64,000 nt of DNA from NCBI GenBank assembly GCA_024138015.1, contig JAMXBB010000010.1, positions 80,434,038-80,498,037 of the forward strand. The letters run 5' to 3'. Of this stretch, positions 47,643 to 59,500 are shown in pieces. The notes under the pieces were generated by a model. It was given only the letters and a program-made list of their open reading frames with translations, was not told where the DNA came from and did no database searches. Source of the DNA: Lumnitzera littorea. Its lineage: Eukaryota; Streptophyta; Magnoliopsida; Myrtales; Combretaceae. The translations under genes and the position numbers were made by a program. The stretch's first letter is position 1, and every line of letters begins with the position of its first letter.

Positions 47643-48923
47643 GGCAATTTGAGACTTGATTCGTAAAATCCAAATATAATACGATATAATTTAAATAAAT
47701 TTGAATATAGAGGAAATCAACACAAGATATAAATAGATCAAACTTGTTTAGACACGTTTAAATTTGTGTTCAAATTCCGGTTAAGTTTCATACCTGTTTA
47801 CAAACCCGTTTATTAAACAGGTTCTGTAAATAAATCACGGGTTCAACCCATAAACCTATTAATTATAAATAAATTAAAAATTTCTTATATTCCTTTCATT
47901 TTAGCAAGGAGCAAAGAAAAATATAAATGGTCCAATTTGATTCACACTCTATATGATAAGTGATATGATTAACTTAATTAAATACAAATAGTTTTTTAAT
48001 GAATAGGTTCCTTCTATCTTTCTTTTTCTTCTTTCTCCTTCCTTCTAAGTTCTAGTAGCAAGCAAAGCACGTTTTGACATGACATTCATAACTCAAGTTC
48101 GATCTTTTTCTAACTATTAAAGCAAGAATGAAGTCCGGAGTCTTCTTCTCTATCTTTTTTTTTTTTTATTTTTACTTATTATTTATCTTTATAGTTTTTT
48201 TTTCCTATTTTCATCTTGCCACAATAGTAAGGTGTTAAACTATTGAACTTCATTTAGAAACCATATGTTAGAACTTCTTTTAGGAAAATAATACACTCTG
48301 TTATTTTTCTATTCTTTATAATGTGATATGATTGGATTTTTTTTTATAAGAAAAATAGATTATAAATAGTAAAACAGTAATATATCACAATTATGTATTG
48401 AAGTAATCTTTAACGTGGAGAAAATTAATTATAAAAATGATAATTCTTTTTTATATATAATAATTTAACCATTTTTTGATTACCGATGAGTGAAGATTTA
48501 TTTATACTGGTAGTTGGGATTTTGATACATTTTAAAATAAGTGAGATAATTAAGGTAATGTTATGTAATTTAAATTTTGAGATTATTTATAATTTTATTA
48601 GATTTTATTTTACTAAAACTTTTATTTTGATTGTAATTTTATGTTAAGTGTTAAAACCTTATGATATTTATATTTGTAGAATTTAAATATTATTATTATC
48701 TATTTACCATTTACATGCGCAAATATTTTATAGATTTTTTTATAACTTTTTAATTAATAAAATGGTTTAACCCGAACACAATACACACTTATTAAATAAG
48801 TTAGATTATAGGTTTAGGTATTTAGACATGATTAGTAAACGGATCAAGTCATAAGTTGAAGATTTTCAAATATTAACTCTTTTAAATATAAACATGAGAT
48901 ACGACACAGTAACATGAATTACC
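47643..48923. mobile_element. probable TIR element, ~1.28 kb, AT-rich
   Basis: Left end GGCAATTTGAGACTTGATTC and right end, reverse complemented, GGTAATTCATGTTACTGTGT are related. Both ends continue into CGTGT/CCGTTTA/AACAGG-type words in opposite orientation (GACACGTTTAAATTTG near 47751 and AAACGGATCAAGTCATAAG near 48837). I associate this style with a widespread plant non-autonomous TIR family. The interior is AT-rich and non-coding. No target duplication is clear. Confidence 0.4.
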
Positions 48924-49299
48924 AACTTTAACCCTTATTCTTTTATATCAATTTCCATATTTTAAAAAGTTTTTTCTATATTTTTATTTTTTTTCTTTAC
49001 ATTAAATAATTTTATCACGTAAGCATGTTTAAAGGGTAAGTAGCCATGTCAAGTGTATGTTAGCTGCAACTTACACATAGCAAACTATGCCTATATTGAG
49101 GGTAAGTGGCGTTATCTGAAGAGGCTGGGTTTAGTGCAATTTTTAGAGCTTTTAAGAATGGTCTATATGATTTGCCAAAAATAGTTATAATGAATGAAAA
49201 TGTATAAGTTTCCAATATTTGGACTAAAATAATATATCTAAAAATATGTTTAAGTAAACGAGAAAATACGTAGTATTATTAAGCTGCCCTATATCAACT

Positions 49300-49598
49300 T
49301 TTGGGAAGAGTATCATAAGCATAAGGGGCACGAGAGCGCTGAAAAGCCCAAAGCCCAAGTTGAAAAGTAGGCTTTAGGAGTATGATATGGGCTAAAACGC
49401 TCCAACCAGTGAACATGAACAAGAAGAAGCCCTTGTTTGTTGCTTCTAGCTGACAGTTAAGACAACCAAGAACATTCCGGGGAAAAAGGAAAGGCTGACA
49501 CTTGAGAGGCACACTACCACCCACGAAGGCACAAACACAACCACAGGAACAATCTCAGAGACAGAGAGATAGGGTGAAAGCAAATTCTTAAAACGAAA
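49300..49598 (+). promoter_or_regulatory. presumed promoter and 5' leader of the DHAR gene
   Basis: Two AAGCCCA repeats in tandem (49346-49358) and a TGGGCT at 49388-49393 resemble plant site II (TGGGCY) elements found upstream of many housekeeping genes. The transcription start is not determinable. Purine-rich sequence just before the ATG (CAGAGACAGAGAGATAGGG) looks like a 5' UTR. The minus frame here (49294-49524) is not a gene. Confidence 0.35.
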
Positions 49599-50561
49599 AT
49601 GTCTATGCTGTCGATGTCGACTGCTCCGACAGCATTGGCGCTTAGTTCAACCATAAAACATCATGGCCCCCTGAGGTTTACTTGTTATTCGACTTCAAGA
49701 TACAGATACAGCGTCTCCGGTGGAAGGAGGATGTCAACGGTTGCAATGTCGGCAGCTGCAGATCCACTTGAAGTCTGCATCAAGGCTTCCGTCATCACCC
49801 CAAACAGACTTGGCGACTGTGAGTCACATGGATACGTCCTTTTACTTTCAGTTTTATCTACCTTCCTTGGAGTCGATTCGAATTTTTCTTTTATAATGTC
49901 ACGTTCATATGCTCTTGCATCCTTGTGTAATGTTGATTGGGAGTCTGTTGTCGGAAATTCTTGCTAGATGCTAATGATTGGGGTTTTGGGAGAAAAGGTT
50001 TCACTTGGAGTAATTCGGCAAATGAATTGGTTGGCGGTTGGCATGAACAGATTAAGAATTGATACTAGGAATCGGATAGTAACCAATTCGAATGGAGGCA
50101 ATTGGTCATGTGTCAAAATTTTTGTATGTTCTTCCCTACGGTCGCTCAATTCACATGGCATATCACTTCTTAATGAATCTTTTATTGGCGTCACCACTCA
50201 CATATAGAGGCCAAGCTTATCCGTACAATGTCATTGTCATAATGTATACAGTTTGAGAAAGCATCAACCATGGAAAGAAGTGGCCTGTGTTCATTTTAAC
50301 TAAAATTCCAGCCAAGTGCTCAAGTATGCCCTTGGACATATGTATGATGTGATTCTTTATTGGTCTTAGAATTTCAAAATTGTTCAATAGCGCTCCATCT
50401 CATATGAATTCATGAATAAATAGAGATTGTGCTAATATGGCTCCCATTAATGAGTGCTCAAGCACACATTAAGAGGCCAAAATAGGAGCCTTTTTATCTT
50501 TTCAAAGTTGCTTAGAATTTTACAAGAAAGAATATACAAGAAAAGAAGTAAGATTTCTCTG

Positions 50562-50592
<31 letters not shown>

Positions 50593-53500
50593 TCTCTTCT
50601 TTGGTGCCTTTTCACTAGCCTTCTGGGTACCTATTATCATTTTCCTGTAATTAATTCTCCAAATGATGTTCAGGGTACCTGTTATCATTTTCCTGTAATT
50701 AGATTTGCAAATGACGTTGTATGTGTCAGTAATCTCTAATAGTGCCATTCAAGCATTCTAGCTCGTGTACAAACATAGATGGAGGACATGATTAATGATG
50801 TTATTTTCCTTTTTATTGTACTTTATTGCCGTGTTGTGTAGTTCATATTGTGTAATAAGTGTAATGTTGTTTCAGCAGTAGCTACTGCAGGGACAGGTGT
50901 TATGTGTATGAGCTCTGTCATTGTGCGACTCATATGCATGTTAACATGTTTGTGTTAGTTTTTGTACAGGTGTCCAGTAGTTATTGTAATTTAGGATCAG
51001 GGTTACATGTGTAAGAATGGATATGTCAGTTTAGGGGCAGCAGTTACTTGGTGAATGCCCCTCATGTTGCTGTAATAAGAAAGAGCTTCTGCTCTATAAT
51101 GAAATTGTCGTGTATTTCATTAAAGAAAAGATATCCTTTCATGAGATCTTCGGGTTCTCTCTAACGAGCCTATAATTAAACTCCGCAATACGGAAGCAAC
51201 GAAGAAAACTGTTAAAAAATTTAGATTCTGATATTGTTGTTGATCGGTCCTGTAACATAATCTCCCATTTACACTAACCGTATTATTCTCACTGCAACTT
51301 AGGACACATTGGAGATCTCTGAAAGTTTTGGGTGCTAACTTGTAAAGCATTAGGCCCAAGAAGCGATTGCATCTACATTCTGCCTTATATGCAGATATCA
51401 ATGTGTGCAGCTGATGTCATTATTATAATGTTTTGCAAGTGAGGTGTTTAATTTATATATATATATATATATATTTGAATTTTTCTTCTGTGTTTACAGG
51501 CCCCTTTTGCCAGAGGGTGTTGCTGACTATGGAGGAAAAGCAGCTTCCATATGACATGAAACTGGTAGATCTGACAAATAAGCCAGAATGGTGCTTTTCC
51601 TTTGCCTAACTATCAACTTCCTCTCTCTTATCATAGACTTATCCTTTAATATATATATATATATATATTTTATGTTCCATATATTTTCTTTCCCATCTGG
51701 TCTATAGGTTCATAAAACTCAATCCCGAAGGCAAAGTCCCTGTTGTAAAGTTTGATGAGAAGTGGGTTGCAGATTCAGATGGTATCACACAATCCCTTGA
51801 AGAAAAGTTCCCAAACCCTCCATTGGCAACTCCATCTGAGAAAGCCCCAATGTATACACAGTTCTTTGTAGGTCTTGCATGTATTGTTCACAATATTCAA
51901 TGTGCCAGAAGTATGTCATGTAGACTTTACTCTCCTTTTGCTACGTTAGTAGGTTAGAAGAGTTTCACTTAGTTCTACTAATCCTTAATGTATAACACTG
52001 ATACTGTGTCCTTTTATCTAATATATACATCTTATGAAGTTTGAAAGACAAAGTTAGATGGTGTATAGTATGCTCTTCAGTGAGAAAATAAATATGCAAA
52101 TCAGCTAAGTTTGTTGCAGCTTCCATTCAAACCCAAAATAGTCCTCTATGACCTGATGTGTTGCTCCTTCCTTAACCTTGTATTCTGCTATGATTTTCAC
52201 CTCTGCCATAACTTTGATGTGGCTATAGTGTTGTAGTTGAGAATTGAACTTGCAGCTATCTAATAAATTCTTTTATTTATTTCATGCAGAGGGTCAAAGA
52301 TTTTCTCCACATTTATAGGTTTTCTTAAGAGCAAGGACCCCAACGATGGAACTGAGCAGGCACTTCTGAATGAGTTAAGTTCATTCAATGATTATATCAA
52401 GGATAATGTGAGTCTCATTGGACTTTTCTCCATCTTCACTCCTTGTTTTATGAGGGAGAACATATTATTAGCTTCACTCTAAGGCTGGATGTTTTAGAGA
52501 TGGAAAACATTGTGTTACAGGCTTGTTTGGGATCCATTAGGGGTAATTTATTCTGAAATTTGTGCAAAGTTTGACATCTAGGTTATTTTTATGTGAGCTT
52601 CTTCCTTTTTTGACATCTCTAGTTAAGAGGAAACTTTTTGATCTCTCATCTTAGACTTTCTTCGGAGAAAATAATGCTTGCTGTCTCCTCTTGTTATCCC
52701 CATTTTAATTCAGATTGCAAGCACTCCACACATTTATGTTACATCTAGAAGAGGATTAACTTTGTTATCAACAATTGGAACTAACTGTTGTCAGGGTGTT
52801 TAGCATTTTGGAATTGTTTTGACAGTTTTATTTTATGTGATCAATGTTACCTTTCACTATGGTTAACACTGGGGTTATCTCTGTCTCTTTTATGTGAAGG
52901 GGTATACCTACTGTCCATATAACATGAATAACCTTGGCTCCCAACCTCCCCCCCACACCCCCACCCCCCCAAAAATAAAGAAAATTAGCACATATTACCG
53001 AAAAGATGAAGAAGACTGACTCCAGCTACCTTGTTTTCTCCTAATTATCACACATTATTGAGAACTGACTTTACCTGTGTTGGAGAAAACAAGGCTGAAG
53101 CTTTAAGAAAACTGAGTCTATATAAATTGAACTTCAATGTGATGAAGTCTTCATAACATTTTTGGCTTATAGAAGTTGTTTTTCCACACACACCCCTGTT
53201 TTGCGTTTTTTTGGTGTTTGGGGTGGGAGGTGGGGTGGAATAAATAATTTCTTTGAAGCAAGAATGCACAGCGGTGTAATGAAGGAATGGTTTACACAGA
53301 AACTCTATTCTGTATATGAAAGAGTACGAAAAACTGTGAGAAACACCAGTAAACGACTAAACCATAGAATGTCAAAGAAGCCTAGCATAGGCAAGGATTT
53401 AGTTTACAAGCAAGAGTAGGAGTGGGCAAGGTTGCCTAACCAGACTGAGTTGCATGCTCTCCACGAACAATAAACTGCACCTGCCAAAGCTGAACTTCAA

Positions 53501-56500
53501 GTCCTGAAAGGGGGATACAAAGAGTTTGCAGTAGCTGGAAGTCCACAAAGTAACACTAACCTATGTCTTGAAGGAAAATGACAATCATAACACAGAACTT
53601 GCGGAGAGAAGGGGTGTTGAAAGAAAAGGTGGTCCTGGTCTTCAAGCCCGTGTTTGCAGAAATAACAGGAGGCAGTAGCTGATATTCCCATGCATTCAGC
53701 CTATCCAACTTTTGTAATTTCCTAAGCCAAGCTGAACAAAGACAAAAGGCATGCCTTGGAATGGTGGTTTTGTTTCATACAATATTATGCCAAGGAACAG
53801 AAGATGGCCCCAAAAAATTATAACCTTATCTGATTGTGTACTCTCCAAAAGTAGAGTGCATCCGTTTCAAGATTTCTGGTAGATGCTGCAATGTTTGATA
53901 GTCATGGGAATTTGCAAGTTTTCCTTAAATTGGCCTTTTGGTAGTTCCCATTGCTGCTCTTCAATAGTAGAGCAGTGGTGTCCATCTCTAGGCAGGCCTG
54001 ATTGGGTTTCTTAGGCATTGTAAATCAAGTCAGGGGGGCATGATGGAAGCCAAGGGTCCAACTAAAGTGGAATTTACATTTCATCCTTGACTTACCAGCA
54101 AAAAGCACCTTGAACTAAGGCTCTAAGTTCAAGAATTTTTTTCCAATTCCTGGAGCACACTGCTGGAACTTTTGCTGACCAAAAGCTCCTCCCTTTTAGA
54201 AAAGTTGAATGGAACCCTTCCACCCCAATTTCTCTCCAACCACACTTGCATAGGTGCTTGATTTGGGCTGCCTTATTCCATGTGTCTACCCTTGGTAAAC
54301 CGATGCACCCTCTGTCAAAGGGGTTGCAAACCACCTCCCATTTGACCTTTGCCTTTGTTGAAATGTTTCATCCACCACTCCTTAGAAAATTTCTCATCTT
54401 TTGTTTCACTGGTTTGACTACTAATTTAGAGAGCAGAAAGATTGTAGCAGAAAAAACTTTTGAAGAAAAGAGGACTTATAATTCTAATTCTCTACCTACA
54501 TCTTCATAGATTGAAACTCTTATAAGTATCCCAAGGTTCTTGAGCCAAGATTCACTAAAGCTGCTAGTAGAAAATAGAAACAATCTATTGAAAGCTTAAG
54601 TACCTAGCAATATGGAGATAATGATGACTCATACTTCTCATTCTCTACCTACATCTTCATAGATTGAAACTCCCATAAGTAACCCCGAGGTTCTTGAGCC
54701 AAGATTCAGTGAAGCTACGAATGGAAAGCAGAAATAAGCTATGGAAAATTTAAGTACCTAGTAATATTTTCACACACATTAAGTCTATGCAATCTTTGTT
54801 CGTTGGTCACCATTTCCCTTAATTTTTTCTTGAGATTCTATTTGACTAAGCAACTTGCCTATTAAAGCCAATTTTTTGTCACCTTGTCTAGTGAGGTGAC
54901 TAGAGGGTCACCGTATTTCACATGATAACCACAAGCTTATAATGTTTTACAAGGTGCCCAATTGTTTGCCAAGTTTGGCTAGTTTGTGCCCTAAGAAGTG
55001 GTTAGTCATGTCATTGTGGTAGGTTGTGTAGAGGTTGGGTCACTATGGCTGTGGTGGTTGTCTGTGGGCTGTAATGGTGAAGAAGGTAGCCCATATGGCT
55101 TTTAGTGGGTGAAAAGTGGGGATGGGTATTTTTCTTGAATGGGTAAGGAATGTTTATTCCTAAAGTGATAGGATATTTTTACTCATGGAATGAGTAATCT
55201 AAGGAATGCCTATTCTACCTACTAGACACTATAGCCTTTGGGTGGAATGTGGCTGGAATGGAATGGCCATTCTAGCAAACTACATGTAGTGTAAGAGAAA
55301 TATTAGTTTGAGGCATTTTTGTTGCGAAGAGCCTCGTTATTCCTTTTTCTTTAACTACAAGCACATTGAATTGCACATTTACACCTAAGTATAACCTAAC
55401 TCCTGTTTGAGGAAGACATCATAATTGTGAAGATCATGATTGTGAAGATCATAGTTATATTTTTACGATTTTACGATTTTAGAAAGCTTTTCTCAGTTAA
55501 CTTATGTATAAGATCGTTTTGGTATAAAAATTTACATTTTTAACTAATTTTACATGTCAAACTTTCGATAAAAATTAATGTTTTTAACCAAGTTTATCGA
55601 TTTTATATATTTAAGTTAAATGAGGAGGGGGAAAAAAAAAAAAACTAGCTTCTTCAATCCCATTAATTATTAAGGCGTTAAATTATTTTTCCTATCTTAT
55701 TCCTTTTTTTTCTTCTCTTTTTCTCTCATAGTTTCTTATTTGATATTCATAGCTTTCATTTATATCTCAATTTTAATAAAAAAGTTTATAAGATAAAACT
55801 ATTTATTTAAGTTCATAGCATTAATAACTTTAGATTGAGTTAAAACATTCGGTTCTATTCAATTCATTTCTTTTTTCAAACAAATTAATGGAAAAAATAA
55901 TTTCAGTTTTATTTGTCCTTTTTTTGTAGATGTTAAATTATAAAATAAGAATTTTTTTTTAATGGAAAAGGAAACCAATTTCTTCATTTTTTTGTTTTTA
56001 TAATGTATTTTAAATATTTTATAACTATTATAAGCATACTAAATTTCTATAGGTTTTTTGAAATTATTTTACATAAGTTGTAAAAACTTAAGTTTCTAAA
56101 ATTTGATTTTATATTCTAATTCTATAGATCCTCTAGTAGTTTTGGATAGAATTGTAAGTTTGACAATTTTGTTCTATATATTTAGGACATAGGCAAGTAT
56201 ACTGCCTAGCTTAGACACATCTAACAAAGGAGAAACAGCAAAGACACCATTCAAAATTACTCTCCTATTATTCTATCTTCTTTTTCTTCCCAAGTGAGAT
56301 ACATGTTTACCTCTCGTGAAATGGACTAGTTTGATTATACACTTGCTCTTATTTCCTTATGGCTATTAACACAGTCTACATAATACCTTTAACATATAAA
56401 TGGATTTGCTTTTGCCAAACTTAATTGGCATTCTCATTTTGAGTTCTTCAACATTTTAAGGATGAGAACAATATCATGGGACTTTGCGAGTTTCTTCAAT

Positions 56501-59500
56501 GTGGACTTCCATTGTTTATAGTATTTTTGAGTCATTAACCTCCCTAAAGGAGAAGTTGGGTTCCATGTTTTCAGTTGAAAAGAAATGATAAAGATCCATC
56601 CCTCACTTGAATTCCACTGACAACCTTTGACTTATTTCTTTGATAAGTTAGGTGCTTTTCTTTTCAGGTCTTGGAATCTCCTTATCAACGCAAATATGAA
56701 CATTGATTTACAAAGTAACTAAGAGTACAACTATAATAGCATTCAATGTTGTGCTCAAGGATGGGATCTAGTCAAGAGGAGATTAATAGCAAAATTGTCA
56801 GTAGTACAGTTTTGCCTTTGCTTGGTTTCTGGCCTTTGTTAACAGAACCTATGGTGAAATTTAGGGTTTGAGGACTCGTTAAAAGAGAATTTCCAGTCTC
56901 GTGACAATAGGAAAAAGATAATGACTTATGATAATTACTTTTGGCTTGCCTCTTATTACTAATAGAACGGTACTCATACAAGCTTATCTGACTTAGTAAA
57001 ACTGTAGGAAAGCTGTTGTTATTTGCTTGGTTTCTGGCATTTTTTTTTTTTTATAATTTTTGGTTGATTATTTTTTTCCTTTTTTATCCTAGTTATTCCA
57101 CTTATGATAATCAAAGAGCAAGTTGAATTGTTTTAACTATTGTTTCAGAACCCACCCAAACCCCCCCCCCCCCCCCCCACGACGCACCCAAAACAGCCCT
57201 TCTTCCTTGTGAGTTCCCTCTGCTTTATTGATCAAGCCAAAGAGGATCGGTAGAGTTTTCTTGTGTATATTTACATCTTAATTAATAAAATATATGATAG
57301 TTTTACTCTAAATTTTCTTCACAGTATCAGAGCAACCATTGATCTTTGACAACTGGAATTAAATTAAATGGGTGATACAACTCAGAAAAGTAAGGAATTA
57401 TTACCTAGAACTAAACTTTATTTTGGAGGACTATAACCCTGGAGAGATAAATCCTAATGTGCAAGCTACCAAATATTAGTCTCTAGGGCTGAAAGTCTCT
57501 TCCAAGTTTTAGGGAGGTGTTTGCAGAAGTGAATTTGCAAGGTCTGGCTAAGGAGGAGCCTCCACCATACAGTAAGACTAGTGAACCTCCATCAGCAGCC
57601 ATTACTTACGAAGGAAGTCTCGTGACTGTATTTAAACACTTGGGACATGGAATACTGATAATGTAGACTGGGGCTGCGGATCATTTGTGGAATTCTATTT
57701 GAATCACTTGCCATATCTGATGATTTGAATAAAATCTTTATGGCTAATGGCGAGTGTATTATGTATAAAGAAAAGTGAACTGTGTATTTGAATGATCAAA
57801 AATTAAATGATAGTCTTTTTGTTCTTGAATTGCAATATAATCTATTATCTATGAGAAAGTTAGTTCAAGGATTTGGATTGTTAGGTGTTGTTTACTTCAT
57901 CTCATTGTATTTTGCAAGACCAATATTCATAGAGGGACGATTGGCAGTGCTAAGCAACAAAACGTTCTCAACTATATCATTGGAATAAGGTTGTTAGAGG
58001 TGAAAAGCGTACTCAAAGTGCAATGCCTTAAAATCGCCTGAGGCGAGAAGTGCATAAAAAGCGCTCGCCTGAGTGAAGCAAAGTACAAATATTAAAAATT
58101 ATAAAAAATGTTTTGATTTACAAAACTATGAATATTAACATTCAATGAATAACTATATTTTTATTAAATTACTAATAAATAAAATTTAAATAAGTCAAAT
58201 ATAAGATAAGTACTATGTTATGTCAACTGTTTTTCTAATTAAAATTAAAGTATTGAAAATGTTTTTTCATATCAAGCATAATATATATATAAAAGAATCA
58301 AGTTAAAAATTTTGAAAAAACTATTCTAGTTTTTAATTTTTTATTTTAATAGTTTTTGTTTCACTTTTAAGAAAAAAGAAAAGAGATAGAGAAAATTAGA
58401 ATAAAAAAAGTACAACCTTTAACTCCATATGTACGATAAAGATATACTCCCAACTGGTATTATATTATCAAGTTTTTGTTTTAATACATTTATTATCTTA
58501 CCTTTCTATGATTTTTCAAGTATGACTATTATATACTATAATGTGCTTTTAAATTTTTCCTTTTCAGCAACTTTTTCTCTAAGCAAGTGCCTTAGCGCTT
58601 TTGCACCTTGCGCTTTGATGACCAAGGTACACGCTTTAGTGAACACGTTTCGCTTTGGCATCCGCAAAGCGCATCCTTGTGCTTTGCTTTGAAGCGCTTG
58701 CTTAAATGCAAAAGCACTCACTTTTGACAACATTGCATTAGAATAAGTCTTAGGTCCCTAACCAAGTACAAGTCAAAGTCTTCGGTGTTAGCCTCAAATG
58801 GGGCTAATGTAATGCTTTGGTATAAGTGTTTTGGTCATCCGGTTTTCTTTACATGAGTTATTAGTATCCACATCTTTTCATAAATTAAAAAAAGTCAATA
58901 ATTTTAGTTGTCAATCTTGCATCATGGTTAATTTGGCAAAGAAGTGTTATCACATGTAACCATACAAATCATCTAAGCCATTTCACTTAATACATAGCAA
59001 CATTTGGGAGCCCTCTTAGGTTTTTACATATACTGGGTATAAATGGTTTACTATATTTATTGATGATCATATACTTGCTTGTTGGGTGTTCTTTCTCGTG
59101 AAGAAATATGAAATGTGCCATACTTTTCAGCAACTTCACTAATTTATCTTAAATGTCTTCTAGTTAACATCTGAATTTCCTCATTGATATTGTGAAAGAG
59201 TGTTTTTCAAATGAATTTAGGAAATACCTTAGTGAAAATGTGATGGTTTGTTAGAGTTAGTGAGCTTACCCTCCTTAGCATAATAGTGTTGTTTGAGTGT
59301 TAAGAACCGACTTTTACTTTAGGTAGCTAGTTGCATGATGTTCATTGGTACTATTGCAAACTATTTGATATTTGTAGGGATGTATTAATAGTGATGTATC
59401 CCATCAACAGAGTTTCATCTAAGTCTTAATCTCATAAGCGTTCTCCTAGAGTTTTATCCATGTACACATCTTCTCAATTCTCTATCTCCTAAAGTGTTTG

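Larger units (their letters stand above)
49819..51499 (+). other. DHAR intron 1 (1.68 kb)
   Basis: Bounded by GTGAGT and TTTACAG. It holds a CT repeat (50557-50596), a 48-bp tandem duplication (50625-50720) and a TA run (51454-51475) just before the acceptor. The short frames inside (49968-50207 and others) are not exons: the gene joins correctly without them. 50880-51110 has the look of a transposon LTR end or old 3' UTR but could not be assigned. Confidence 0.85.

Noticed and set aside
49968..50207. 79-codon frame in DHAR intron 1 as an additional exon
   Set aside because: Exons 1 and 2 join in phase to restore the GDCPFC motif, so nothing is missing between them.
53162..53419. 85-codon plus-strand frame in DHAR intron 4
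   Set aside because: No recognisable domain. The DHAR frame joins exactly from exon 4 to exon 5 without it, and composition is mixed and non-conserved in appearance.
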